The notes beneath the pieces were generated by a model, which was not told where the DNA came from, did no database searches, and was given only the letters and a program-made list of their open reading frames with translations. A stretch of 64,000 bases of DNA from positions 426,810-490,809 of the forward strand of contig JBGUBD010000004.1 in NCBI GenBank assembly GCA_041821185.1, in the 5' to 3' direction. Below are positions 52,638 to 62,064 of the stretch, one piece after another. The stretch comes from Phycisphaerales bacterium AB-hyl4 (lineage in GTDB: Bacteria; Planctomycetota; Phycisphaerae; Phycisphaerales; Phycisphaeraceae). Within the stretch, counting starts at the first letter, position 1; each line of letters opens with the position of its first letter. Both the position numbers and the translations under genes were made by a program.

Positions 52638-55600
52638 GCCGAGGCCTCCGCAACGTCAGGCTCAATCGCGTACTCGTCTTCTTCGCTTGCGCTGCGGAAC
52701 AGGTTCAGCACCGCTGTCTGCACCTGGTCGATGAGCGTATAAACCACCGGGATCACCAGCAGCGTGAGAAACGTCGACGCCGCGAGACCGACGGCCACCG
52801 TCACACCCAGCGGCATCCGCGCCTCGCCGCCCGCGCCGTAGCCCAGCGCGATCGGCATCATGCCCAGCACCGTCGAGATCGCCGTCATCAGCACCGGACG
52901 GAACCGCACCTTCGCCGCCTCCTGCGCCGCCGGGATCGGCTGCATGCCGCGGTTGATCAACACGTTCGTATAGTCCACCAGCAGAATCGCGTTCTTCGTC
53001 ACCAGTCCCATCAGCATGATCAGCCCGATGAACGCGTTGATGTTAAGCGACAGCCCGAACAGCCACAGCCCGCCGAACGCGCCCACCGTCGCCAAAGGCA
53101 GCGACATCAGAATCGTCAGCGGATAGATAAACGACTCGAACTGCGCCGACAACACCAGGTAAATAAACACGATCGACAGCACAACCGCGATGCCCAGGTA
53201 GTAAAAAGACTCCGCGAACAACTGCGACGTGCCCGCCATCTCATACTGCGCCCCCGCTGGCAACTCCGACTCCAGATAAGCTTCCAACTCGCTGATCGCC
53301 TCGCCCAGCGTCACGCCCGGCGGATTGTTCGCCGAGATCGTCGCCGCCCGCATCCGGTTGTACCGATGAATTTCACTCGGGCCGATCGTCTCTTCCAACG
53401 TCACCAGATTGTCCATCGCGATCAGCGCCCCCTCCGGCCCGCGCACATAAAGATTACGCAACACCTCCGGCGCCACCGCACCACGCCCCACCACGTCCGT
53501 GATCACGTCGTACCGCTCCGCATCCCGCTCAATATTCGAGATCGTCGGCATGCCGAACAGGTATCGCATCGTGTTCGAAATGTCCGCCACCGACACATCC
53601 ATCTCCGACGCCTTGTCGCGGTCGATGTTCACATCCACCTGCGGATTGTTCAGCTCCAGATTCGTCCGCACACCCACAAACAGATCCGGCCGTGACTGCA
53701 TCCACTGCATCACCGCGTCCTGCTGAACCGCCAACGTCTCCAGATCCGGATGCTGAATCACCACCTCCACCGGCGAACCACCAACCCCGCCAGGCGATAA
53801 CTCCATCACAAACGCACGCCCCGCAGGCAACGCGTCAAACTTCTCACGCATGTTCTGCATCACCTGAACCTGATGAACGTCACGCTCATGCCGCGGCGTC
53901 AACGTCACAAACGCCAGACCCGAGTTCGGCCGACCCGGCCCGCCCTGCGCCAAACCGATCGCCAGAAACTGGTGACGCACCTCAGGCGTCTCCGCAAGAA
54001 TCGCCTCGATCTGCCGCGCAAGCACATCCGTCTCACGCAGCGTCGAACCCTGCGGCGTCTCAAAAACAATCATGAACGCCGCCCGGTCCTCCTCCGGCGC
54101 AAACTCCGACGGAATGTTCGACACCGCCCAGATGCCCACCGCAAACGCAGCCAACCCCACCAGCACCGTCAAACCCCGATGCTTGAACGCATTGCCCAGC
54201 ATCCACTGGTAATGCCGATCCAATGCACCAAACGCCTGCTCCGACCAGCGAAACACTCGGCCATGCGACTCCGGCACGCGCAACAGCCGCGAGCACAACA
54301 CCGGCGTCAACGTCAACGCCACAAACGTCGACGCGAACACCGTCGCCGCCACCGTCAAACCAAACTCCATGAAAAACCGCCCGATCAACCCGCCCGTAAA
54401 CGCCACCGGCAAAAACACCGCCCCCAGCGAAAGCGTGTTCGCAATCGCCGGGAACGCCACCTCCGTCGTCCCCACCCGCGCCGCGGGCTCGGCCTCCGCG
54501 CCTTCTTCCATATGCTGATAGCAACGCTCGAGCACCACGATCGCGTCGTCAATCACAATGCCGATCACCAGGATCAACCCCAACATCGTCAACACATTGA
54601 TGCTGAAGCCAAGCGTGCTGATGATCGCCATGCCGATCAACAGCGACGTCGGAATCGACACCAGCACGATCAACGTCCCCCGGCCGCTGCGCAAAAACGC
54701 CAGCACCACCAACACCACCAGCCCCGTCGCCAGCGCGATCGTCGTCATCAGGTCGCGAATGTTTTCTTCCACAAACTCCGACGCGTCCGTCGCGATGTGA
54801 TACTCCAGGCCCGGCGAAAACGAGCCTTCAAGCTCCGCCATCCGTTCGCGAATCGACCGCGCAAGCTCCACCGTGTTCGCGTCCGCCTGCTTCACGATCC
54901 CCAGCCCCACCGTCACCTCGCCCGAGAAGCGGGCCACCTGCCGGTCTTCCTCGACGCCATCAACCGCTTCACCCACGTCCGACAACCGCACCGGCGAACC
55001 GTTGCGATACGCCACGATCAAATCGTTAAACGGCTCGGCACTGTCGAACTGCCCCCGCGTCTGAATCAGAAACTCGCGCTGACCGCCTTCCACACGCCCC
55101 GACGGAATGTCCACGTTGTTCGCCTGGATCTTCTCCACCACGTCCTGCACCGTCATCCGGTGGGCCGCCAGCAACTCCGGGTCCAGTCGTATGCGTACCG
55201 CGTACTTCCGCTCGCCGCCGATCTGAATCTGACCCACGCCGCGCAACGTCTCCAGCCGCTGCTTCACCTCCCGGTCGGCGTACTCGGTCAATCGCACATC
55301 GTCCCACCGCTCATCGCCGGTGAGCGCCACCCACATGATCGCCTGCGCCCCAAGCTCCAGCTTGCGGACAATCGGCGCTTCCGCATCCGTCGGCAGGTCA
55401 TTGCGCGCCCGCTCGACCGCATCGCGCACATCCTGCGCCGCCACGTCGATATCCCGCCACAACTGAAACTCAGCCGTGATCGTCGCCACCTGCTCGCGAG
55501 CCGTCGACGTCAAAAACCGCAAGCCTTCGATCGTGTTGATCTCCGACTCCAACGGCTCGATGATCTCCGACTCAATCACGCCCGGCGCCGCGCCCGGCAG

Positions 55601-55747
55601 CACGACGTTGACCGAGATAATCGGAAAGTCGACGTCCGGGTTCTCCTGAACCGGCATTTGAACGTAGCCATAGCCGCCGAAGATCGCCGCCACCAGAAAG
55701 ATGACGATCGTCAGCACGGGTCGACGAATGCAAAAGTTCCAGATCAA
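52634..55747 (-). CDS. RND efflux pump inner-membrane transporter (HAE1-type)
   Basis: The 1037-residue protein follows the AcrB plan. The N-terminus MIWNFCIRRPVLTIVIFLVA and large porter domains alternate with 12 helices. Helix 4 carries the proton-relay aspartates in GIVIDDAIVVLERCYQHME. NINAFIGLIMLMGLVTKNAILLVD marks the second half. It exports drugs or lipophilic compounds with proton influx, together with the adaptor encoded upstream. An outer-membrane channel gene is not present in the operon. Downstream it overlaps the PG0541 gene (ATGA). Confidence 0.95.
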   Translation of the reverse strand: MIWNFCIRRPVLTIVIFLVAAIFGGYGYVQMPVQENPDVDFPIISVNVVLPGAAPGVIESEIIEPLESEINTIEGLRFLTSTAREQVATITAEFQLWRDIDVAAQDVRDAVERARNDLPTDAEAPIVRKLELGAQAIMWVALTGDERWDDVRLTEYADREVKQRLETLRGVGQIQIGGERKYAVRIRLDPELLAAHRMTVQDVVEKIQANNVDIPSGRVEGGQREFLIQTRGQFDSAEPFNDLIVAYRNGSPVRLSDVGEAVDGVEEDRQVARFSGEVTVGLGIVKQADANTVELARSIRERMAELEGSFSPGLEYHIATDASEFVEENIRDLMTTIALATGLVVLVVLAFLRSGRGTLIVLVSIPTSLLIGMAIISTLGFSINVLTMLGLILVIGIVIDDAIVVLERCYQHMEEGAEAEPAARVGTTEVAFPAIANTLSLGAVFLPVAFTGGLIGRFFMEFGLTVAATVFASTFVALTLTPVLCSRLLRVPESHGRVFRWSEQAFGALDRHYQWMLGNAFKHRGLTVLVGLAAFAVGIWAVSNIPSEFAPEEDRAAFMIVFETPQGSTLRETDVLARQIEAILAETPEVRHQFLAIGLAQGGPGRPNSGLAFVTLTPRHERDVHQVQVMQNMREKFDALPAGRAFVMELSPGGVGGSPVEVVIQHPDLETLAVQQDAVMQWMQSRPDLFVGVRTNLELNNPQVDVNIDRDKASEMDVSVADISNTMRYLFGMPTISNIERDAERYDVITDVVGRGAVAPEVLRNLYVRGPEGALIAMDNLVTLEETIGPSEIHRYNRMRAATISANNPPGVTLGEAISELEAYLESELPAGAQYEMAGTSQLFAESFYYLGIAVVLSIVFIYLVLSAQFESFIYPLTILMSLPLATVGAFGGLWLFGLSLNINAFIGLIMLMGLVTKNAILLVDYTNVLINRGMQPIPAAQEAAKVRFRPVLMTAISTVLGMMPIALGYGAGGEARMPLGVTVAVGLAASTFLTLLVIPVVYTLIDQVQTAVLNLFRSASEEDEYAIEPDVAEASA

Positions 55748-55798
55748 AGTAATTCACTCCCCATAATCAGGGGTCAAAGGTCAGTCGGATCACCCAAT

Positions 55799-55838
55799 AA
55801 GCCGAGGGCTGAGGAGCAAAGCGACGAAGCCCCGGATC
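55799..55838. repeat. Diverged AAGCCGAG block repeat
   Basis: This stretch begins AAGCCGAGGGCTGAGGAG and ends CGAAGCCCCGGATC. It aligns with the block at 16024-16059 over most of its length with a few gaps. It lies between the adaptor and transporter genes of the efflux operon and is not followed by a heptameric array. Confidence 0.5.
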
Positions 55839-55862
55839 GCCCACCCTCATCTCACCACCCCC

Positions 55863-57098
55863 CTATTCCCCCCGCGTAGCGATCGCATCATCCGCTTCCG
55901 CCGTTTCCGTTACCGCCTCTTCTTCATCTGCCACTGCCCGAACGCGTTCGCCGCCGTTGAGTCGCAGATGTCCTGCCCGGACGACCATTTCGCCCAGATC
56001 GACGCCTTCCACGACTTCGACCATGCCATCCCGCCGCAGGCCGGTCCGCACGTTGCGCATCACCGCGCGATCATCTTCCACGACAAACACGCTGTACCCG
56101 CGCCGCGTCGCCACCAGCGCCGGCTCGGGCACGACAGGCCGATCCGCATGCTCGCCGATCGTCACCACCGCCGTCGCAAAGCCGCCAGGCTTCAGCGCCT
56201 GCTCCGGGTTGTCGATCCGCGCCTTCACGAGCAGGTCGCGCGTGCCTTCGTCGATCGACGGGCTGACAAAATCCACCACGCCTTCAAACGACTGGTCCGG
56301 GTACGCCGTCACGCGAATCGTCACCGGTTGACCACGCTGCACCCGCCCCATGTATCGCTCGGGCATCGAAAACGTCATCTCCAGCGGGTCAACCTGATAC
56401 AGCCGGGCAAGGTCCTCGCCCACCCCGATGTACGCGCCGCGATCGACCAGCCGTTGCGAGATCATGCCGTCAAACGGCGCACGGATGCGTGTATCTTCCA
56501 TCTCACGTTCCACGAGCGCGACCTCGGCCTGCAATTGCTCGACCTCCGCCTCCGCACCGCTCAGCTCCGACTGGGCCCGGTCATACTCATCTTCCGACAC
56601 CACGCCGCGTTCGCGAAGCTGCTCCTGGCGATCAAACGTGCGCTGAGCATTCGCCAGCCGAACCTCCGCCGACCGCTGCGACGCCCGCCGCGAGGCGAGT
56701 TGGCGCTCCATCTTTCCGTCATCAATCTCAACGAGCAGCTGCCCTTCCGACACCGCGCCGCCTTCCTCAAACTCAATCGACCGCACTCGGCCAGCCACTT
56801 CCGAACGCAGCACCACCGACGCCGACGCCCGCAACGTGCCCACGCCACGCACCGTCTCGCGCAGCGTCATGCCGCTGACCTCTGCCAGCTCCACGGGCAT
56901 CTCACGCTCGGCTCGCTCGCCCGTGTCCTCCTCATCCCTCGGCATGAACGTGAGCGCAACCACCAGCGCAATGCCCGCCAGCAGCAACACCGCCGCCAGA
57001 ACGCCCGGCCAACGCCGCGCCGCCCCCGGCTTCCCCCCCTTGCCCTGCCGAGCCGAAGCCTGCTTCCGCTCGTTTGTCTTTTTCTCAGACACGGTCAT
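55863..57098 (-). CDS. RND efflux periplasmic adaptor
   Basis: The 411-residue protein has an N-terminal membrane helix (WPGVLAAVLLLAGIALVVAL). The lipoyl half VVLRSEVAGRVRSIEFEEGG is followed by a coiled-coil hairpin (about 130-200) and the matching half IRAPFDGMISQRLVDRGAYI. Beta-barrel sequences after that include MTFSMPERYMGRVQRGQPV and DFVSPSIDEGTRDLLVKARI. It links the transporter at 52634 to an outer-membrane channel. Its start overlaps the tetR stop (ATGA), so the three genes form one transcript. Confidence 0.93.
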   Translation of the reverse strand: MTVSEKKTNERKQASARQGKGGKPGAARRWPGVLAAVLLLAGIALVVALTFMPRDEEDTGERAEREMPVELAEVSGMTLRETVRGVGTLRASASVVLRSEVAGRVRSIEFEEGGAVSEGQLLVEIDDGKMERQLASRRASQRSAEVRLANAQRTFDRQEQLRERGVVSEDEYDRAQSELSGAEAEVEQLQAEVALVEREMEDTRIRAPFDGMISQRLVDRGAYIGVGEDLARLYQVDPLEMTFSMPERYMGRVQRGQPVTIRVTAYPDQSFEGVVDFVSPSIDEGTRDLLVKARIDNPEQALKPGGFATAVVTIGEHADRPVVPEPALVATRRGYSVFVVEDDRAVMRNVRTGLRRDGMVEVVEGVDLGEMVVRAGHLRLNGGERVRAVADEEEAVTETAEADDAIATRGE

Positions 57099-57826
57099 GA
57101 ACTGGCCTTTCTGCGGGTCTGCCCTGCCTTGCGCTTGCCCGCCCGACTGCCGCCGGGCCGCTTCCTTGTCTCAGTCCTGCTGTTCGCCTTCAACGTCTCG
57201 CGATCGCCTGGCTCGAAACAACCATACATCACGACATCCAATATCTCGTCCGCCTGCTGCTGAAACGACTTCCGTCGGCCGGCGAAGTGGTTCGTGAAAA
57301 TCGCCCCGTACATCACGTTGTCCATCACATCGATGATCCGGTCCGGCGGCAGCTTCCGCATTAACCCCTCGGCCTGCAACGCCTTGATCCGCTCACGACG
57401 GTCGGCCCGGCACTGATCCACATAAAAAAAGTAGGTCGACTGCTTGCGATCCTTAAACTCCGCTCGCTCCTGCATCAGCAGCTCCACCAGCTCCGGCTGC
57501 GTATCGAAGTACGCCAGATACGCCTCCACCGCCCGGCGCATCTGCTCCACCGGGTCCGCCTCCGCCTCGACCTGCTCGTCGATCGCCGACTGAAGCCGAC
57601 GCATCCCCCGGTCCACCGCCGCGAGGAACAACGCCTCCTTCGTCGGAAAGTACCGATACACCGTGCCCTTGCCCAGGCTCAGCCGGTCGGCGATCACCTG
57701 CACATCCGTCAACCGATACCCATGCTCGGCAAACACCGCCACCGCCACATCGAGGATCTCGTCACGCCGACGCGCAACCAGCGCCTCATCGCGCGGCCGA
57801 CCGGGTTTTCGAGGGAAGCGGGGCAT
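57095..57826 (-). CDS. TetR/AcrR-family repressor of the efflux operon
   Basis: The 243-residue protein has the N-terminal TetR helix-turn-helix: [19 protein letters not shown] with [20 protein letters not shown] helical ligand domain follows with a basic Arg/Lys-rich C-terminal tail ([20 protein letters not shown]), which is unusual for the family. It is the first gene of the adaptor-transporter operon. A palindrome over its own promoter (57840-57857) suggests it represses itself and the pump, with release by a substrate of the pump. Confidence 0.93.
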   Translation of the reverse strand: MPRFPRKPGRPRDEALVARRRDEILDVAVAVFAEHGYRLTDVQVIADRLSLGKGTVYRYFPTKEALFLAAVDRGMRRLQSAIDEQVEAEADPVEQMRRAVEAYLAYFDTQPELVELLMQERAEFKDRKQSTYFFYVDQCRADRRERIKALQAEGLMRKLPPDRIIDVMDNVMYGAIFTNHFAGRRKSFQQQADEILDVVMYGCFEPGDRETLKANSRTETRKRPGGSRAGKRKAGQTRRKASS

Positions 57827-57832
57827 CGCGAG

Positions 57833-57861
57833 AGTTTAGTGACGGACACGTCCGTCATCAA
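57833..57861 (-). promoter_or_regulatory. tetR promoter with overlapping palindromic operator
   Basis: On the minus strand TTGATG (57856-57861), a 17-base spacer and TAAACT (57833-57838) form the promoter. The spacer is filled by TGACGGAC-AC-GTCCGTCA (57840-57857), 8-bp perfect arms around a 2-base centre. This is a typical TetR operator size and position. The -10 box ends only 6 bases before the ATG at 57826, so the transcript is probably leaderless. Confidence 0.78.
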
Positions 57862-58005
57862 GTTCACCCCCACAACAAAACCCGCCTCAGCCCGATGCGG
57901 ATACCCCGCCTGACGGAAAGCCCCTCCCTGCCGAGGGAGGGGGCCAAACCCATTGACGCATCGCCCCACGCAACCCGCCCGGTTGAGCTACAATGTCCCG
58001 CTGTC

Positions 58006-58203
58006 ATGAATGTCACACTCAACGGTGAAAAGCAGGATGTCAACGCACGCACCGTGCGCGAACTCGTCGAGCAGCTCGGCATGGGCAAGCAGGCCGTCGC
58101 CGTCGAGGTCAACCGCGAACTCGTGCCCCGCAAGCTCCACGACAGCACCGAACTGAACGAAGGCGACGTCATCGAACTCGTCACCCTCGTCGGCGGCGGG
58201 TGA
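58006..58203 (+). CDS. thiS: Thiamine sulfur-carrier protein ThiS
   Basis: The 65-residue ubiquitin-like protein starts [17 protein letters not shown]. Its end is [11 protein letters not shown], whose terminal glycines carry the thiocarboxylate used by ThiG to build the thiazole of thiamine. Size is normal; a third terminal glycine is a small oddity. thiG follows, separated by a heptameric repeat. I found no TPP riboswitch signature in the 180 bases upstream. Confidence 0.92.
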   Translation: MNVTLNGEKQDVNARTVRELVEQLGMGKQAVAVEVNRELVPRKLHDSTELNEGDVIELVTLVGGG

Positions 58204-58217
58204 CCGCCCGAAGCCCA

Positions 58218-58259
58218 AATTCGAAATCCGAAATCCGAAATCCGAAATCCGAAATTCGA
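58218..58259. repeat. Heptameric array, AATCCGA flavour, between thiS and thiG
   Basis: Six units in perfect 7-base register: AATTCGA, four AATCCGA, AATTCGA. It is preceded by TGACCGCCCGAAGCCC, which includes the thiS stop codon. The same 16 bases occur at the stop of the M20 gene at 63454, where another heptameric array follows. Confidence 0.85.
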
Positions 58260-58265
58260 CCCCCC

Positions 58266-59111
58266 ATGACCGACACCACTGAAACACCGCTCGACCAGCC
58301 GCTGCACGTCGCCGGCCGTACGCTCAACTCCCGCCTCATCGTCGGCACAGGCAAGTACGCCGACTACGAGCAGATGCAGCGTGCTCTCGACGCCTCCGGC
58401 AGCGAGGTCATCACCGTCGCCGTCCGCCGCGAACGCCTCATCGACAAAGAGGGTCGATCGCTGCTCGACTACATCGACACCGACCGCTACACCATCCTCC
58501 CCAACACCGCCGGCTGCTTCACCGCCGACGACGCCGTCCGCGTCGCCCGCCTCGGCAGGGAGATTCTCGACCAGCTCGACAACCCCGGCAAGGCGTGGGT
58601 CAAACTCGAAGTGCTCAACGACAAGAAGACCCTGCTGCCCGACCCGGTGGGCACGCTCGAAGCCACGCGCGAACTCGTCAAAGACGGCTTCAAAGTGCTC
58701 TGCTACACCAGCGACGACCCGGTCATGGCGACCAAGATCAAAGAGGCCGGCGCCGCCAGCGTCATGCCCGCCGGCTCGCCCATCGGCTCCGGGCAGGGCG
58801 TGCTCAACGCCAACAACATCGCCATCATTCTTGAGCTGCTTAAAGAAGGCGACCCCGACTACCCCGTCATCGTCGACGCCGGCGTCGGCACCGCCAGCGA
58901 CGTGAACATCGCCATGGAACTCGGCGCCGACGGCGTGCTGCTGAACACCGGCATCGCCCACGCGAAAGACCCGGTGCGCATGGCCCATGCGATGCGCCAC
59001 GCCACCCTCGCCGGTCGCCTCGCCTACCTCGCCGGCCGCATCCCCAAAAAGCTCTACGCCACCGCCAGCAGCCCCTGGGAAGGCGTCGTCAGCTACATCC
59101 CCGGCGAGTGA
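58266..59111 (+). CDS. thiG: Thiazole synthase ThiG
   Basis: The 281-residue TIM-barrel enzyme forms the thiazole phosphate of thiamine from dehydroglycine, deoxyxylulose phosphate and ThiS thiocarboxylate. Family stretches are [33 protein letters not shown] (Schiff-base lysine region), [17 protein letters not shown] and [20 protein letters not shown]. The start ATG lies 6 bases after the heptameric array, so no normal ribosome-binding site precedes it. It overlaps the convergent ATP-grasp gene by 19 bases at the 3' end. Confidence 0.95.
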   Translation: MTDTTETPLDQPLHVAGRTLNSRLIVGTGKYADYEQMQRALDASGSEVITVAVRRERLIDKEGRSLLDYIDTDRYTILPNTAGCFTADDAVRVARLGREILDQLDNPGKAWVKLEVLNDKKTLLPDPVGTLEATRELVKDGFKVLCYTSDDPVMATKIKEAGAASVMPAGSPIGSGQGVLNANNIAIILELLKEGDPDYPVIVDAGVGTASDVNIAMELGADGVLLNTGIAHAKDPVRMAHAMRHATLAGRLAYLAGRIPKKLYATASSPWEGVVSYIPGE

Positions 59112-60442
59112 TCGCGCTGCGCGATCGCCTCGCGTACCGCCGGGTGTTGCAGCAGGTCGTGGAAGCAGGCGTAAAAATTCGTGTCGCCCAATGGCTTGCC
59201 ATAGCACATCTGCAGAATCTTCACGCAAAGCGTGAAGTTCGCTTCAACCACCACCGGCCCGTCCGTGCTCATCGTCACGTCCCACCCTACGAAGCCGGTG
59301 TATTGCGTCGCCTCGTGCGCCGCGCGGGCCAACTCGTTCAGCTCGTTCCAGCAGGTCAGCAGCTCACCTTCGATGCGCTCGCCCGTGTCCGGGTGCACGT
59401 CCAGGTCGGCCCCGATGGGAAACAGCGTCACGCCGGCAGAGAGTCGGCCCGTCGCCACGTCCACCGCCGCGGCGATCCCGCCCGCATGAAAATTATCAAC
59501 ATGAGCATCACCCCTCGGCATCCGCATACACGCCGCGAGGGTCTGCACTTCATCATCAAGCCGAAACGTCACCACCCGCACCGTGCTCAGGCCGCCCGGC
59601 GTCCACTTCGCCATCGACGCATCGTTGCGCAACTGCGGCTGCAGAAGAAACAGCCGATCCGACGCCAACGACTTCAAGTGTGCCACCATCTGATCATGAT
59701 CGCATCGCACACCGTCACGCAGCCACTGCCGCGTGTCCGGGTCGTACGCCCAACGCTCCGTGCCCCGGCCGCAGTACCAGTCCGTCGGTTTGATGAACAG
59801 CCCGCAGGCCGGCAACTTCAGCTCCGCCTGCCCATCGGTCGGCTCGACCCGCCCGCCTTCCGCGAACGCGAAGATCGGCACGCTCGGCAGTCCCTTCGCG
59901 CGACAGGTCGTCCAGAACTTTCGCTTGTCCCCCAACTCGCCCGCACCAGGCAGCCGAACGTGCGGAAACAGCACGCAAATATCGTGATGATGGATGTACT
60001 TAAGCACATCCCGGCGGCGCTCCGGCAGATAAAAGCGAAAATGGTAATACGTCTCCGGCACGATGTTGTAACGCACCGCCAGCCACATCATCGCCAGCAC
60101 CTGCCGCCACGGCGGACCCCCGCCACGCAACCGGGCAAACTCGCCCGCCTCGCTGTACGCCCCCTGCCACGCCAGCCGCCACGCCGCCAGCGGCCACGCC
60201 ACCCCCGCCGCCAGCCGCGCGAATCGACGACGCCTCAGATACAGCTGATCCGCCAGCCGCCTCAACTGACTGCACTCATCCTGCCGCCAGCGGTACGCCG
60301 TCCACGGCATGGTGACCTTCGGGTGATCCATGCTCAGAAGCTGCCGCACGCGCGTCGGCAACCAACGCCCGACGCGTGAGCGTAAGCCGCTGCCTTGCGG
60401 CCCCGCTCCTTGCTCTTCATGCTGCTCAAGCACCACGGCCAT
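59093..60442 (-). CDS. ATP-grasp protein (sugar-transfer-associated type)
   Basis: The 449-residue protein has a helical N-terminus followed by an ATP-grasp core: [57 protein letters not shown] and [20 protein letters not shown] (metal-binding E-x-N). This arrangement resembles the sugar-transfer-associated ATP-grasp domain found with polysaccharide or capsule genes. It would ligate a carboxylate to an amine. The substrate is unknown and no exopolysaccharide genes are near. Confidence 0.78.
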   Translation of the reverse strand: MAVVLEQHEEQGAGPQGSGLRSRVGRWLPTRVRQLLSMDHPKVTMPWTAYRWRQDECSQLRRLADQLYLRRRRFARLAAGVAWPLAAWRLAWQGAYSEAGEFARLRGGGPPWRQVLAMMWLAVRYNIVPETYYHFRFYLPERRRDVLKYIHHHDICVLFPHVRLPGAGELGDKRKFWTTCRAKGLPSVPIFAFAEGGRVEPTDGQAELKLPACGLFIKPTDWYCGRGTERWAYDPDTRQWLRDGVRCDHDQMVAHLKSLASDRLFLLQPQLRNDASMAKWTPGGLSTVRVVTFRLDDEVQTLAACMRMPRGDAHVDNFHAGGIAAAVDVATGRLSAGVTLFPIGADLDVHPDTGERIEGELLTCWNELNELARAAHEATQYTGFVGWDVTMSTDGPVVVEANFTLCVKILQMCYGKPLGDTNFYACFHDLLQHPAVREAIAQRDHSPGM

Positions 60443-60508
60443 TGTCTGCCACCCCCTTTAAAGCCATCTCCGCCGACCCTCGCGAACGCGAGGCCGCCAC
60501 GACCCCAC

Positions 60509-61429
60509 CTACTCTACCCCGGCCGACGCTGACATCACATCAAAACTATCGGCCAGCAGCAGCGCGATCACCACCGCCCCGCCGCCGTCGCGCTGCGCCA
60601 GGTGCACCGTCGCGTCGTGCAACTGCTGCTCAGCGAACAGGCTCGTCTGCATCGACCGCGCAAACGCTGGCAATCCCCAAGGCTCGTAAGTCGTGTAGTC
60701 CGGCTGCGTGTGATGCAGGTGAAAGCTCGCCACCTGCTCAACCCGCGCCTGCCAGTCGCGACGCGCCGTCAGCCGAGCGAGTCGATCCAGCGCGTGCAGC
60801 CCGGCCAACTCGCGATAGGTCCAGAAGTCGAGCGGCTCATCCGCATCCTGCACATGCAGCGCGTCCGCAGGCGGTCGGCCGTCGTCACGTGCAATCAACT
60901 GCTCAACGGTCGGCGTGCCCTCGCCCTGCTGATCGTCCGATCGCACACATCGCTGAGGCGTAGCCAACCCCTGTGGCAGGGCAAGCTCCGCGCTGCTCGT
61001 CATACACAACGTCCGCCACAGCCGAAACGAGATCGTGCCCGCATCCGGCGACGCCGCCAGCGCGTCGGCCGCTCGCGCGAGCAACCCCTCCACCTCGCTG
61101 CGGGTCACATCATCCAACGTCGGCCGAACCTTCGTATAGCTTCGCAGATAAAGATGGACGACGAGCGGCCAATAGACGTCCCGCCACTGACCGCCGGGCG
61201 AGCGTAGCGGGCGGTCGTCGTCGGCCGGGTCGTCCGCGATGCATGCCAGGCTCGCCGCCCCCGCATGCCACGCATCATCCGCTGCCGTGTCATGCAACAG
61301 CACGCGCGCCGCCGGCAGCCCCACGCGGATGTCGCGCGACGCATCACCCGCCCCAACCCGCGCAGCCCGCTCCAGCGCCTGCTCCGCGAGATTGGCCACC
61401 ATCGGCCGATACCGGCTAAACTGACTCAT
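60509..61429 (-). CDS. Hypothetical protein, soluble and helical
   Basis: The protein has 306 residues from MSQFSRYRPMVANLAEQ; the frame is open upstream, but that part is a poor, Val/Gly/Asp-rich translation antisense to the Rieske gene. It contains YWPLVVHLYLRSYTKVRP, EPLDFWTYRELAGLHALDRL and HHTQPDYTTYEPWGLPAFAR. There is no signal peptide, membrane helix or known catalytic motif. Its start lies only 12 bases from the divergent Rieske start, which hints at a linked function. Confidence 0.6.
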   Translation of the reverse strand: MSQFSRYRPMVANLAEQALERAARVGAGDASRDIRVGLPAARVLLHDTAADDAWHAGAASLACIADDPADDDRPLRSPGGQWRDVYWPLVVHLYLRSYTKVRPTLDDVTRSEVEGLLARAADALAASPDAGTISFRLWRTLCMTSSAELALPQGLATPQRCVRSDDQQGEGTPTVEQLIARDDGRPPADALHVQDADEPLDFWTYRELAGLHALDRLARLTARRDWQARVEQVASFHLHHTQPDYTTYEPWGLPAFARSMQTSLFAEQQLHDATVHLAQRDGGGAVVIALLLADSFDVMSASAGVE

Positions 61430-61441
61430 AACGGATTCACC

Positions 61442-61963
61442 ATGCAACAACAGCCCTCCCCCACCACACAGCATACCGCCGACGACCACCACTGGGTCGA
61501 CCTCGGCCCGACCGCCGACTACCCCGAAGGCGAACAGGTCTGCACCACCGCCGTGGGCAAGCCACTGGTCGTCTTCAACATCGAAGGCGACTTCCACGTC
61601 ATCGCCAACGTCTGCCCCCACGCCGGCCTCCCCCTCGGCGACGGCGACCGCCGCGGCATGGTCATCACCTGCCCCTACCACGGCTACACCTACAACATCA
61701 AAAACGGCCGAAACATCGACTGGCCTCACGACGAGCCGCCAGTCAAAACCTACCCCGTACGCATCCACCAGGAGAAGTTACAAGTGCAAATGCAATCACC
61801 CAAGAAAGACGAAGACACCAAACGCGGCCCCGCCCCCGCCGACACGCCCGACGATGAAAAAGACGCCTGCGACCCCACCCAAAAGCCCGAAGGCGCCCCG
61901 CAGGACCCCGACTGCCCCGACGGCTACCCCGACCGCGAAGCACCCAAAGGCCGACCCGAGTAA
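61442..61963 (+). CDS. Rieske [2Fe-2S] ferredoxin-like protein
   Basis: The 173-residue protein holds the cluster ligands in VCPHAGLPLGDG (C-x-H) and CPYHGYTYNIKNG (C-x2-H) at about residues 57-83, like dioxygenase or nitrite-reductase small-subunit ferredoxins. A long acidic and Pro-rich tail after residue 110 (PADTPDDEKDACDP and PDCPDGYPDREAP) is an unusual addition. It has no signal peptide and would act as a cytoplasmic electron carrier. The partner enzyme is not apparent; the divergent hypothetical gene is the only close neighbour. Confidence 0.87.
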   Translation: MQQQPSPTTQHTADDHHWVDLGPTADYPEGEQVCTTAVGKPLVVFNIEGDFHVIANVCPHAGLPLGDGDRRGMVITCPYHGYTYNIKNGRNIDWPHDEPPVKTYPVRIHQEKLQVQMQSPKKDEDTKRGPAPADTPDDEKDACDPTQKPEGAPQDPDCPDGYPDREAPKGRPE

Positions 61964-61969
61964 AGGCAA

Positions 61970-62064
61970 ATTTCTAATTGCTGATCGCTGATCGCTAATG
62001 TTGCCCGAGCAGACATGGCCGTTCCGCCAATCAGCAATTAGAAATCAGCGATTAGAAATCAGCA
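61970..62064. repeat. Facing heptameric arrays abutting a start codon
   Basis: Left units are ATTTCTA, ATTGCTG, ATCGCTG, ATCGCTA (61970-61997). Right units are ATCAGCA, ATTAGAA, ATCAGCG, ATTAGAA, ATCAGCA (62030-62064). The next base is the A of the ATG of the M20 peptidase gene. The array occupies the whole position where a ribosome-binding site would be. Confidence 0.83.

Noticed and set aside
53873-55879. 668-codon plus-strand frame antisense to the RND transporter
   Set aside because: It is dominated by Arg, His, Gln and Pro, a typical complement of a GC-rich membrane-protein gene.
57862-58005. TPP riboswitch before thiS
   Set aside because: The conserved CTGAGA-type core and the expected paired arms were not found.
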